Below are positions 24,549 to 31,903 of a stretch of DNA of 42,680 nt, piece by piece. The notes beneath the pieces are model-generated. The model did no database searches. It was not told the origin of the DNA and saw only the letters and a list, made by a program, of their open reading frames with translations. Position 1 is the first letter of the stretch. Each line of letters begins with the position of its first letter. This stretch comes from an uncultured Prevotellaceae bacterium. GTDB lineage: Bacteria; Bacteroidota; Bacteroidia; Bacteroidales; Bacteroidaceae. The position numbers and the translations under genes were made by a program. The DNA lies in NCBI GenBank assembly GCA_900316475.1, contig ONDA01000025.1, positions 1 to 42,680 of the forward strand, read 5' to 3'.

Positions 24549-26570
24549 CTAATTATTGGCAATCTTGGGTTTAGCCGTCTGGAGGAGGCAGTGTCGGATG
24601 CCGAGAAAGTCTCGATGGATCCACCTGGTCGGTTCAGGCGCAGAATCACTGTTGCGGACAATTCTGCCGTCAGGTGATACAATACAATAAGCCTCTGTGG
24701 ATTTGGTGATGCCCATGGTTTTATTCAATTCCTTAATCCATTCTGCGTTGCTTGAGAAATCGTAATAATTATTCTCTGCGCTGCTTGACATATTGTAATA
24801 ATAATGCTCGCCCTGCAACTTTGTAAAATAGCGTAGTCGGTGAGCTGTATCCCATCCTGTAGGATTCAGTTTCCAATGACAATTATAAACGTTCACCCAT
24901 ACAATGTCAAGATCAGCCAATTCTCGTTGTAAGGGTAAAACCACATTTTTAATAAAATAATGGTTATACTCCTGCCAGAAAGTGACAAAGATAGTATGTC
25001 CACGATAACGTTCGCACAACGTCTGAAATATCTGTGAGTTGGGAATGCCCTGCAAGGTGTCACCAACGATTTCTTTTGCAGCCAACCGGTCATGCTCCTC
25101 ACGGTATTTATCCTGCCACGTCAGTACTAATTGCCTGTAAGCGGGCGGTAAATTGGCCAACGTTTCAGCAATATCATCAGCGTTGAGCAGGCCAAATTGA
25201 TTACTCATCTGTTCCCGTAACTTCCAAACCGTTCTCTCACGTTCAATAAATGCCGGGAAGATTGTATTTACATTGATGTTGTATCTGAAAAAATCCCATA
25301 GGTCTGTACAGTAGACCAACTTAGGATCATTGAGGAGACGCTCATAAGCTTCCAGTTCTGCTACTACTGCATCGCGCTGCCAGGCAATCAGTTTCTCTTT
25401 GGCTATGGGTGATTCTTTGGCTTCGTTTTCCAGTTCCATTGGCGGGTCGGTCTTTATTCGCATCACTGTTTGCATCTGCCAGTATAGTCTGACCAGTTCC
25501 TTCAAGGCTGGCGACCATTGCTCTTCAACCTTCATCGTGTCGAGTTCAGCCATCCGCAGTTCCAGTTGTCTGGTAGGCGGCATCGCGCGGATTTCAATAT
25601 AGCGGTTCATCTCTTCTTCGTTCTTAAAGATGTTAGCGAAGTACTTTACGATGAAATCTATATTGTAAAATGACAAATGCTCGTTCAACTCATTGGCTAG
25701 TTGCGCCAACGGACCCTTCGTTACGTAAAGGATGGTATTGTTGTTTGTTTTATTATTCATATACCGATAGTTGATCTCACGCATATTGAAATAAACTTCA
25801 GTCTCTGTGTCTGGTCCTACATAGACAATACTCATACCTCGTTGCCGTGGATCAAATGTAAGCGTGACAGGTGTGATGTGGGCCACTGGTAAGCGGAAGG
25901 TAAAGTCGCCTGTAGGCGATACCTGTGTACTAAGTGTATCACCTTGACTTGGTGATAAGCTTGGATGACGTAATTCGAGTGTTATCTGACTGCACATACC
26001 AGGCCTGTAATCCATCAGATGTCCCTTGATGGTTGCCCATCCGAAACGATAATCCACCTTAGGCAAAGTGTCTTGTACGGCCATAATCTCCTTCAGTCGA
26101 CCCTCTACATCTTTTGGCAACTGAAAAGGTGGCAGGGGATTGCCGTCAAGACGGATGCCGAATATGCCTTGATTGTAATACTGAGGATCAATCATGTCTA
26201 CTTCCGTTACATCAGCCGGCAGTGGTGGAAAAACGAATTGCACATCAAACGCATTCTTACCAATATCCTCAAACGGCCTTGGTTCGTCTGGCTGGAGCCC
26301 ATAGTCAGAGATTATCTGGCGGAGGGGATAGGTGCGGCCCTTCATATCTCGTAGACAGGTCTCATGACTGAAGAAGAATACATCCGCATACCGTTTTAAG
26401 TAATGCAGATGGAAAACGGTAGCCGTATCGCTCATAGTAACAGAGTCTGTCCACAGACGATCGGGCATACTCTGATAGATATGTTCTGGATTAATTATGG
26501 TGCGCTCTGAGGCCAAAGCCTGACAGATGGCAGCGGCAATCACAATTATAATAAGCAGTTGTTTTTTCAT
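24549..26570 (-). CDS. Exported protein with degenerate thioredoxin-like C-terminal domain
   Basis: This 673-residue protein has a signal peptide (MKKQLLIIIVIAAAICQALA). A beta-rich middle (about 200-300, with GDFTFRLPVAHITPVTLTF) recalls regulatory or carbohydrate-type beta domains, and a helical segment follows. The last ~170 residues look like a TlpA/thioredoxin fold: GHTIFVTFWQEYNHYF, then LADLDIVWVNVY and AYCIVSPDGRIVRN. The CxxC redox pair expected after TFW is absent, so it is probably not a disulfide oxidoreductase. It is the last gene of the blaI-M56 operon, 13 bp after the peptidase gene. The start at 26570 is chosen for the signal peptide. Exact function is unknown. Confidence 0.7.
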   Translation of the reverse strand: MKKQLLIIIVIAAAICQALASERTIINPEHIYQSMPDRLWTDSVTMSDTATVFHLHYLKRYADVFFFSHETCLRDMKGRTYPLRQIISDYGLQPDEPRPFEDIGKNAFDVQFVFPPLPADVTEVDMIDPQYYNQGIFGIRLDGNPLPPFQLPKDVEGRLKEIMAVQDTLPKVDYRFGWATIKGHLMDYRPGMCSQITLELRHPSLSPSQGDTLSTQVSPTGDFTFRLPVAHITPVTLTFDPRQRGMSIVYVGPDTETEVYFNMREINYRYMNNKTNNNTILYVTKGPLAQLANELNEHLSFYNIDFIVKYFANIFKNEEEMNRYIEIRAMPPTRQLELRMAELDTMKVEEQWSPALKELVRLYWQMQTVMRIKTDPPMELENEAKESPIAKEKLIAWQRDAVVAELEAYERLLNDPKLVYCTDLWDFFRYNINVNTIFPAFIERERTVWKLREQMSNQFGLLNADDIAETLANLPPAYRQLVLTWQDKYREEHDRLAAKEIVGDTLQGIPNSQIFQTLCERYRGHTIFVTFWQEYNHYFIKNVVLPLQRELADLDIVWVNVYNCHWKLNPTGWDTAHRLRYFTKLQGEHYYYNMSSSAENNYYDFSSNAEWIKELNKTMGITKSTEAYCIVSPDGRIVRNSDSAPEPTRWIHRDFLGIRHCLLQTAKPKIANN

Positions 26571-26583
26571 CATCGTTTTTTGT

Positions 26584-28071
26584 TTAGTCATTAGTGAAAT
26601 CAACGGGCAGCACGAAATGGGCATCTGTAGCTCTACCATAGCAGCGGGCAGGAATCCATTGAGGCATCTGCTCCACGATTTTAACGGCTTCATGATATGA
26701 CTCTCTGTCACCACGAACCAGTCCGATGTCGTCTATCGTTCCGTCTTGTTTGATGCGGAACTGCACGTAGGCCCGCTTGCCAGCCACTGAGGCATCATTC
26801 TCTAAAGCCTGAGCAACATGCAGTTGAACAAAGGCCCGCAAGGCAGAGGTACCACCAGGAAACTCTGGATCTTGAGTGAGATAATGATATTCAGCCCGAT
26901 AGACATTGTTGACATAATCGTCTGATGAAAGGCTGTCAGTGGTCTCTTGCTTTGTGGACTGTGTTGTTAACTCCGGTTCACGTTCTTCCAGACCGATGTT
27001 TTCTGCAAGAGTGACTACTTTGTCTATCACACCAGACTCCTCGATAACTTGTGCGATTTCCGTTTCTGTTTTCTCTACTTTCTGTTCTAACTCGCCCATC
27101 GTTTGCGGACGGGCGAAAGCCATAAGTGCCATAAGGCTCAGAGGCAGGAGATAGGCGGCTTTCAAGGCCACCCATCGTCGCGATGGTTTCGTGTACATCA
27201 TTTTGAATCTTCGTTTAATTGGACTTTGGTTCAAAGCGTTGACGACAGGCTGCAGTCCCGTGCCAGTGGCTTTTTGTATTAATAACAGCTGATATTCTTC
27301 ATCTTGTATGCCTGTATCCAATACGCGGCGGTCTGCCTGATATTCATGGACATCACGCAGATCCTGGCGTAGCATCCAAACAAAAGGAACGCACCAGAGC
27401 ATACGGCATGTGAACTCGCAAAGCAACATATCCCAGGAATGACCGAGTCGGATATGCGCCAGTTCGTGGTTGATGATGGCACGAGTGTTAACATCGCTTG
27501 GATTCAGAATAATCCATCGCATCCAACTGCTGGGCGTCTTGATATCGGAATGCACAATGACACAAACACGCTTTGGTACTCCCGCCACCTCTATACGTTT
27601 GCCTCGATGAATCAGCAACAGCAATGCTGCCAATTGCCAGAAATAGCGAAACCAATAGATTATGACACCTACAGCATATATTTCTATCAGGAGCAGGAGC
27701 GTATTGGCCCAATTCCATCCTTTCGTTCTCAGGGGCGTTTTGTCATAGGACAGTCCTCCATTGGTAATCCTGTCTATGTTGGAGACATATTCGGTCTCGG
27801 CATCCGTAATCCAGTAGTCGCCCTCCTTCTTCACGATGCGTTCTTCTAAAAGTATCTGCTGCTCCAGTAGTTCCCGTCCTTGCGTCACGATGTTGGCCTT
27901 TGGAGTTTTTATCTGGCACAATGGCAGCACCATACTTGCCACAAGAATAACCAGCAATACCACGCGGTTGAAGCCGTGTAGTGTCTCACGTTTCAGGAAT
28001 AGGCCGAAGAGCGAGTAGAGCATTGTAAGCGCTACGGCCCACCTCATAATATAGATGATGAATGCTGCCAT
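26584..28071 (-). CDS. BlaR1/MecR1-like M56 metallopeptidase with TonB C-terminal domain
   Basis: This 495-residue membrane protein has four hydrophobic segments (three in the N-terminal third, one at about 303-322) and a zinc-peptidase motif H202-E203-L-A-H206 in INHELAHIRLGH. The part after the last membrane segment is not the penicillin-binding domain of true BlaR1. It is a linker followed by a TonB C-terminal type domain (FPGGTSALRAFV, then VQFRIKQDGTIDDIGLVRG and MPQWIPARCYGR). Its partner BlaI-type repressor is encoded just upstream, 3 bp away. By analogy with BlaR1/BlaI, the peptidase would be activated by an envelope signal and lead to repressor cleavage. The signal is unknown, and beta-lactams are unlikely because the sensor domain is different. 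Confidence 0.88.
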   Translation of the reverse strand: MAAFIIYIMRWAVALTMLYSLFGLFLKRETLHGFNRVVLLVILVASMVLPLCQIKTPKANIVTQGRELLEQQILLEERIVKKEGDYWITDAETEYVSNIDRITNGGLSYDKTPLRTKGWNWANTLLLLIEIYAVGVIIYWFRYFWQLAALLLLIHRGKRIEVAGVPKRVCVIVHSDIKTPSSWMRWIILNPSDVNTRAIINHELAHIRLGHSWDMLLCEFTCRMLWCVPFVWMLRQDLRDVHEYQADRRVLDTGIQDEEYQLLLIQKATGTGLQPVVNALNQSPIKRRFKMMYTKPSRRWVALKAAYLLPLSLMALMAFARPQTMGELEQKVEKTETEIAQVIEESGVIDKVVTLAENIGLEEREPELTTQSTKQETTDSLSSDDYVNNVYRAEYHYLTQDPEFPGGTSALRAFVQLHVAQALENDASVAGKRAYVQFRIKQDGTIDDIGLVRGDRESYHEAVKIVEQMPQWIPARCYGRATDAHFVLPVDFTND

Positions 28072-28074
28072 TGT

Positions 28075-28440
28075 TTATTCGTGTTTGTTTTCTTTCAGTT
28101 CTTTCAGAAAGTCTAGTAACTCTTGTTCGCTAACTTTCTCCTCAGCTACGAGCGAAGACACCAGTTCCATATAGGAGTGTTTGAAATAGCGTGCAACAAA
28201 GCCTCCGAGTTTTGTGCGTCCGTATTCCTCTTGGCTGACCAAGGGGAAATAGATGAAACCACGTCCTTGAGGGCGATGGCCTACGTATCCTTTACGTTCC
28301 AATGATTGCACCATCGTAGCGATGGTATTCACGTGGGGCTGTGGCTCGGGATACTGCGCAACAATGTCTTTTGGCGCACACTCACCCAACTGCCACATCA
28401 GCTCCAAGACTTCCTCTTCTTTGCCTGTAAGTTTCTGCAT
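28075..28440 (-). CDS. BlaI/MecI/CopY-family transcriptional repressor
   Basis: This 121-residue winged-helix protein opens LTGKEEEVLELMWQLGECAPKDI, and the recognition-helix region HVNTIATMVQSLERKGYV is typical. The C-terminal helices (LVSSLVAEEKVSEQELLDFLKEL) are the dimerisation part, where BlaI-type repressors are cleaved. It is the first gene of the operon with the M56 peptidase, so autoregulation is expected. Its promoter box TATCTTTG lies at 28480-28473. No clear TACA/TGTA operator dyad was found by eye. Confidence 0.92.
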   Translation of the reverse strand: MQKLTGKEEEVLELMWQLGECAPKDIVAQYPEPQPHVNTIATMVQSLERKGYVGHRPQGRGFIYFPLVSQEEYGRTKLGGFVARYFKHSYMELVSSLVAEEKVSEQELLDFLKELKENKHE

Positions 28441-28472
28441 GCCTTTTCAACGTAATTTTTAGTTTGATGCCA

Positions 28473-28512
28473 CAAAGATATACCTTTTCCTGACATCCTC
28501 CAAAAGTTACTT
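28473..28512 (-). promoter_or_regulatory. Promoter of the blaI-M56-thioredoxin-like operon
   Basis: On the minus strand, the box TATCTTTG (28480-28473) lies 32 bp before the blaI ATG (28440). The bases upstream are the likely site of repressor binding, but no clear dyad could be picked out. Confidence 0.55.
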
Positions 28513-28568
28513 CCATGTTTTAACCTATTTTTTTAGTTGAAAAATTTAATAGTCATTCTTTCCTATAA

Positions 28569-28753
28569 TTATAGTAGGTAGGAAGCGGAAATGTTACAGT
28601 TCTTGCGTCCTTTCAGAGCGGCAAAGCCGAGCACCTCCACTTGCAGAAGAACATCCTTGCTCAGCTTCACTCCCACTTCGCGAGAGTTCTTCGCAAGCGA
28701 AGCGACCAAATCGAGCACTCAATGATGCTGTAAAGTATTTCGAGTTTGGTCAT
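28569..28753 (-). pseudogene. Possible broken small gene
   Basis: On the minus strand, an ATG at 28753 opens MTKLEILYSIIE and soon runs into a stop. A neighbouring frame reads about 48 codons ending at 28569 (ASLAKNSREVGVKLSKDVLL, then QVEVLGFAALKGRKNCN). The two together look like one short protein split by a frameshift, but I do not recognise it and no promoter box is visible. It may be noncoding. It contains the small palindrome CTTCGCTTGCGAAG. Confidence 0.3.
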
Positions 28754-28848
28754 GTTGATAGATTATTTATGTTTTTGTTCGCTATTAGTTGTATAATTCA
28801 AAATTTATGCTTAATTTTGCAGCGAGAACTAATTAAAAAGTTGTTATT

Positions 28849-29022
28849 ATGGAAGCAAAGAACACTACTTTTAATCGTCCGTCCCATGAGGAAGTAAGGG
28901 AAATGTTTCGTCGTGCCAAAGCTCGCCAACAGCAACTGGAGGAGGAAGGTAGAAGAATGTGGGAAGAAGAGCAGAGAATAAAGGCTGAGGCTAAGAAATA
29001 CTACGAACTGGAGTACGCCTAA
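28849..29022 (+). CDS. Small charged protein, 57 residues, unknown
   Basis: The open frame starts MEAKNTTFNRPSHEEVREMF and continues as one long, highly charged helix (RRAKARQQQLEEEGRRMWEEE) to a stop at 29020-29022. A -7 box TAATTTTG at 28812-28819 lies 29 bp before the ATG, which supports a real gene. It has no signal peptide or membrane segment and could form a coiled coil. I do not recognise the family. It stands alone, in an AT-rich stretch before REP unit A. Confidence 0.6.
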   Translation: MEAKNTTFNRPSHEEVREMFRRAKARQQQLEEEGRRMWEEEQRIKAEAKKYYELEYA

Positions 29023-29104
29023 ACAATGAATAGCCTTGATGTTAACCATATTAACCTGTTCACCTCTTATCATGTTTGGGAAGAGTCTGACCGTTTCTTT
29101 TTGG

Positions 29105-29287
29105 AATCATGGGGTCGGTTCTCCTGATCATTTTTGAAGTTTCTGAATGACTCCAAAAGAAACACCTGTCAGTCTTGAGAGCTGGCGGATTCCGGCTCCA
29201 AAGTAGAGGGCAGAGATTAACATTTCATTCCTCCTTGTTTTCTCAAGGCTCTGAATAAAATGTTCAGTAGAACCGACCCCGTGATCC
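29105..29287. mobile_element. REP-bounded unit A, carrying the 3' end of a RAYT gene
   Basis: Inverted REP-like ends lie at 29105-29130 and 29261-29287 (the core AGAACCGACCCC and its complement). Between them, the minus strand encodes the C-terminus of a REP-associated tyrosine transposase, so the unit is a remnant or internal-deletion derivative that kept the 3' end of the gene. Related units lie at 30638-30840, 31617-31740, 31714-31901 and 34241-34397. Confidence 0.75.
29128..29262 (-). pseudogene. RAYT transposase C-terminal fragment (helix-turn-helix)
   Basis: About 44 codons are open: SLEKTRRNEMLISALYFGAG, then IRQLSRLTGVSFGVIQKLQK and a stop that lies within the REP end. The helix-turn-helix at the C-terminus (GAGIRQLSRLTGVSFGVI) resembles the C-terminal domain of Bacteroidota IS200-like REP-associated transposases. 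No catalytic HUH domain or start is present, so this copy is dead. Confidence 0.65.
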
Positions 29288-29369
29288 TTTTTTCGTTGAA
29301 TCGCTCATGTTTTTGTTTGTTTTTTTGTAATTATATTAATTAATTGTTGGCCATTTCAAGGATTTTGCT

Positions 29370-29377
29370 TAACTTTG
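29370..29377 (+). promoter_or_regulatory. Promoter of the toxin-antitoxin pair
   Basis: A -7 box TAACTTTG lies 19 bp before the antitoxin ATG (29397). Type II modules are usually autoregulated here, but no clear operator dyad is visible. Confidence 0.6.
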
Positions 29378-29396
29378 CAAGCAAAAAGAAGAAATT

Positions 29397-29636
29397 ATGA
29401 CAGCAATACAGATGAATGCCGAGCTGCTCCGCAACATGAGCATCATTGCCGAGGATGAAAACCTGTTGAAACGGGCTGCCAAGTATCTGCGTAAACTGGT
29501 GGCTGAAAAGCAGAAAGACCCAACAGAATTCTCAAAAGATGAGTTCTTCGCGCGTATTGATCAAGCAAAGAAAGGGCCGACTTTCGAATTACGACAAGAC
29601 GAGACTCTTGAGGACCTGATTAAGCGGGTGGGATAA
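29397..29636 (+). CDS. Antitoxin of a YoeB-type module
   Basis: This 79-residue acidic protein lies directly before the toxin gene, with stop and start overlapping by one base (TAATG, 29634-29638). The N-terminal part (MTAIQMNAELLRNMSIIAED) looks like a short DNA-binding/dimerisation segment. The C-terminal part (FFARIDQAKKGPTFELRQDETL) would be the toxin-wrapping region. The sequence itself is not strongly diagnostic; the call rests mainly on position, size and the toxin next to it. Confidence 0.78.
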   Translation: MTAIQMNAELLRNMSIIAEDENLLKRAAKYLRKLVAEKQKDPTEFSKDEFFARIDQAKKGPTFELRQDETLEDLIKRVG

Positions 29637-29911
29637 TGTCATATAGAATCAAATACCACAGACAGGCCATAGAAGACGCAAAGCGCCTGCAACGCGAGGA
29701 TCCGAAAGCATTCAAAAAACTTCTTAAACTGGAAGGTGAACTGAAGGAACACCCTCGCAGTGGCACAGGGAAACCCGAACCGCTGCCTTTTACCAGACCA
29801 GGAGAATGGAGCAGACGCATCTCTCAAAAACACCGTCTCATTTACGAAATTCACGACACAGAGGTTATTGTTATCGTGATTTCTGCCTACGGACATTACG
29901 GTGATAAGTAA
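29636..29911 (+). CDS. Txe/YoeB-family mRNA interferase toxin
   Basis: This 91-residue RelE-superfamily protein has the YoeB pattern: IKYHRQAIEDAKRLQ at the N-terminus, then GTGKPEPLPF, WSRRISQKHRLIYEI and a C-terminal SAYGHYGDK. The GTGKPEPL and WSRRI..KHRLIYEI motifs are the family signature, and the C-terminal His-Tyr pair is the usual catalytic end. It should cleave mRNA at ribosomes when freed from the antitoxin. Length is normal and the gene looks intact. Confidence 0.92.
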   Translation: MSYRIKYHRQAIEDAKRLQREDPKAFKKLLKLEGELKEHPRSGTGKPEPLPFTRPGEWSRRISQKHRLIYEIHDTEVIVIVISAYGHYGDK

Positions 29912-29929
29912 TAAACTGAGGTAGAACAA

Positions 29930-30100
29930 GATGGTAAGCTGGTGGGTAATATCCCTTCGGCACTTGGTTTGGCAACTGGTCTGCAGGGCACTTTCACCAC
30001 TTCCGCATCCTCGTCGTAGGTCAGGCCATAGAGGTGACAGACGAGGCGGTCGGTCTCGGATTGAGTCCCGTATTTTCTCGATGTCACTCACCCGTCCCCG
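29930..30100 (-). pseudogene. Remnant of a restriction-modification/methylase C-terminus
   Basis: On the minus strand, a short open stretch reads RKYGTQSETDRLVCHLYGLT followed by YDEDAEVVKV. The pattern (x)(I/T)D(R/K)LV(Y/C)xLYGLTxxE resembles the last residues of many type IIG/Eco57I-like restriction-methylases. The rest of the gene is missing, and the neighbouring zinc-ribbon gene stops inside this segment. It marks the former presence of a defence gene next to the toxin-antitoxin pair. Confidence 0.5.
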
Positions 30101-30582
30101 TGGCATTGAGTACTAAAGATTTTGTAGATAAAATAAATAACTAAGGGAATGAGTACTACATAGATTAAAAATTCGGGTAATCCATAATAATCTATATTCC
30201 ACTTAATCATCCATTCTTCAGGGGGTGCAGGTGCAGAGCCATAAGTTCTTACCCTTTCTAAGTGTGCTTCTGTTATATTACGACCTTTGTATATATGGGG
30301 GAAAAATTTATCTCTACCTTCACCACATACCAATAGAATTAGATGTATTACAAACCAAACACAGTACACACCTAACCAGTTCTTTTGATTACTAGTTAGC
30401 TTCTTATACCATCCCAGATTAACAGATGGAGCTATCTGTGCTTTTACGTTTGCATTTACATCTACCTTGATAGGTTCTTCTGTTTTTGGGCTTTCAGTTA
30501 TGGATTCTTTTAGATTAGTACCACAGTAAAGGCAAAAAACAGAATCATCAGGGATTTCTTTACCACATTTCTTACAATACAT
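30088..30582 (-). CDS. Zinc-ribbon membrane protein, function unknown
   Basis: This 164-residue protein starts with a zinc ribbon (MYCKKCGKEIPDDSVFCLYCG, two CxxC pairs). A Lys/Glu/Pro-rich linker follows, then two hydrophobic segments (LGVYCVWFVIHLILLVC, about 90-106, and FLIYVVLIPLVIYFIYKIF, about 137-155). Such proteins are common in Bacteroidota and have no defined role. The last residues (STQCHGDG) run into a restriction-modification remnant, so the natural C-terminus may have been replaced. No -7 box is seen just upstream. REP unit B at 30638-30840 carries a promoter pointing at it. Confidence 0.65.
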   Translation of the reverse strand: MYCKKCGKEIPDDSVFCLYCGTNLKESITESPKTEEPIKVDVNANVKAQIAPSVNLGWYKKLTSNQKNWLGVYCVWFVIHLILLVCGEGRDKFFPHIYKGRNITEAHLERVRTYGSAPAPPEEWMIKWNIDYYGLPEFLIYVVLIPLVIYFIYKIFSTQCHGDG

Positions 30583-30637
30583 AACTATTTAATATTAGAT
30601 TTAATATCTTCCAGATGTGCCAGAAGCACATTACCGG

Positions 30638-30840
30638 GAATCATGGGGTCGAATCATCGAATCATGGGGTCGGTTCTACTGATCACTTTTGAAGTTTCTG
30701 TATTACACATCGTTCTTGACTCCCTGTGCACTTCCATCGGTTCAATTGTTTTCAAATGCGAAGGCAAAGATACGAACTTATTCTCGAACATCCAATTTTT
30801 CAACGCAGAAAAATGATCAGTAGAACCGACCCCGTGATCC
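30638..30840 (-). mobile_element. REP-bounded unit B with RAYT promoter
   Basis: REP-like ends lie at 30660-30685 and 30814-30840, plus a partial extra copy at 30638-30659. On the minus strand the unit holds a promoter (TTGG at 30795-30792, 19-bp spacer, TATCTTTG at 30772-30765) and an ATG at 30737. It then joins directly to a stretch matching the RAYT 3' end (CAGAAACTTCAAAA next to the REP). It is thus start-plus-end with the middle of the gene missing. The promoter points to the zinc-ribbon gene. Confidence 0.75.
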
Positions 30841-30880
30841 TTTCACTTACATTTGTCGGCATTGTCTTTATCTTTTTTTG

Positions 30881-31363
30881 CTAATCACTATTACATATTT
30901 TCTCAATGTGCTCACGAATAGAATAATATCTTTCACTTGGAGCATATTCTTTAAGACTATCTAACAGCCATTCAATATGATTGTTTATTGTCCACGCATA
31001 GTGATTTATATCACATTCATTACAATCCTTATCTTTATAATAATTTTGGAGATACGCTTCCCCAGTAATAAATGAAGACGAATGGACTACGAAAGCACAT
31101 ATTGAGTCTTTAAATTTTAGCTGCCATGTAGTATGATCCCAGAAAGTATGACCAATATGCTTAATATTATACTTTCTTTTAAACTCCGAATACTTATTGC
31201 CAAAAGTAACCAATACCTTGCATAATATAGCTGCATCAATCAAAGACCTTTCATCTTTGTTTATATTATTATGACATTTTACTTTCACCTCTGAGTTTAG
31301 GTAATAGTCATTGCGATATTGCTTTACAGCAGTCTCTATATCTTTATATGGCTTGAAATTCAT
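30881..31363 (-). CDS. Orphan AT-rich gene, 160 residues, unknown
   Basis: The product starts MNFKPYKDIETAVKQYRNDY and is rich in Lys, Asn, Tyr, His and Ile, with several Trp, His and Cys residues in its second half (HTFWDHTTWQLKF, DCNECDINHYAW). It has no signal peptide or membrane helix. I do not recognise the family. Base composition is strikingly AT-rich compared with the flanking core genes, suggesting acquisition. It lies 12 bp after the 66-residue gene, so the two probably form one unit. Confidence 0.6.
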   Translation of the reverse strand: MNFKPYKDIETAVKQYRNDYYLNSEVKVKCHNNINKDERSLIDAAILCKVLVTFGNKYSEFKRKYNIKHIGHTFWDHTTWQLKFKDSICAFVVHSSSFITGEAYLQNYYKDKDCNECDINHYAWTINNHIEWLLDSLKEYAPSERYYSIREHIEKICNSD

Positions 31364-31375
31364 AGTTCAAGAGCT

Positions 31376-31576
31376 TTAATCATCATACCCTGGGTCATAA
31401 CATCCACCATGTTCATAGATTGGTCTTCCTGTTATAGCATCATAAGCAATAGGACCATTATCAAGATCTTCAGCGGAAATTCTATTTTCGATTTCCCACA
31501 TTGTTTGTCTGACTTCTTCATCTTGAAGGTGTTCCCACTCTTCGTCCATTGTTTCATAATCATCTTCGTACCACAT
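31376..31576 (-). CDS. Small acidic protein, 66 residues, unknown
   Basis: This strongly acidic protein (MWYEDDYETMDEEWEHLQDE at the start, YEHGGCYDPGYDD at the end) lies 12 bp before the 160-residue orphan gene. The size and pairing recall small immunity or antitoxin-like proteins, but there is no motif to support that. No -7 box is seen just upstream. The nearest is the RAYT promoter in unit D (31833-31826), which points this way. Confidence 0.5.
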   Translation of the reverse strand: MWYEDDYETMDEEWEHLQDEEVRQTMWEIENRISAEDLDNGPIAYDAITGRPIYEHGGCYDPGYDD

Positions 31577-31616
31577 ACGCTTAATTTTTTAATTTCACTT
31601 TATACTTTCAGATCAT

Positions 31617-31740
31617 GGATCATGGGGTCGGTTCTTCTGATCATTTTCAGGAGCCCGTCATTTTGATTATGATTCATTGCTGTCTCAATTCTCATGTTAT
31701 TTGCCTTGATAAGTGATCAGCAGAACCGACCCCATGATCC
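31617..31740. mobile_element. REP-bounded unit C
   Basis: A short unit with perfectly placed inverted ends at 31617-31643 and 31714-31740 around about 70 bp. The ends share the 26-27 bp core seen in units A, B and E. The inside is unrelated to the other units and has no promoter box. It directly abuts unit D, sharing the REP at 31714-31740. Confidence 0.7.
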
Positions 31741-31901
31741 CACTGAGCATCACATGGTAGACACCCGTTCCGCTTTTTTCCCTAATCGGTCGTGCCATCG
31801 GTTCAATTGTTTTCAAATGCGAAGGCAAAGATACGAACTTATTCTCGGACATCCAAATTTTCAACGCAGAAAAATGTTCAGTAGAACCGCCCCCGTGATC
31901 C
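31714..31901 (-). mobile_element. REP-bounded unit D with RAYT promoter and N-terminus
   Basis: REP copies in the same orientation lie at 31714-31740 and 31875-31901. On the minus strand a promoter (TTTG at 31857-31854, 20-bp spacer, TATCTTTG at 31833-31826) is followed by ATG at 31798 and the codons MARPIREKSGTGVYHVMLSG. This resembles the start of IS200-like RAYT proteins (KSGTGIYHVMMRG). The gene then runs into the REP and loses homology. The final REP ends 3 bp before the stop codon of the GH2 gene. Confidence 0.78.
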
Positions 31902-31903
31902 TG

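Noticed and set aside
24263-24574. Plus-strand frame of 103 codons rich in Phe/Leu/His
   Set aside because: It overlaps the end of the supported thioredoxin-like gene and lies mostly in repeat-derived sequence without a promoter.
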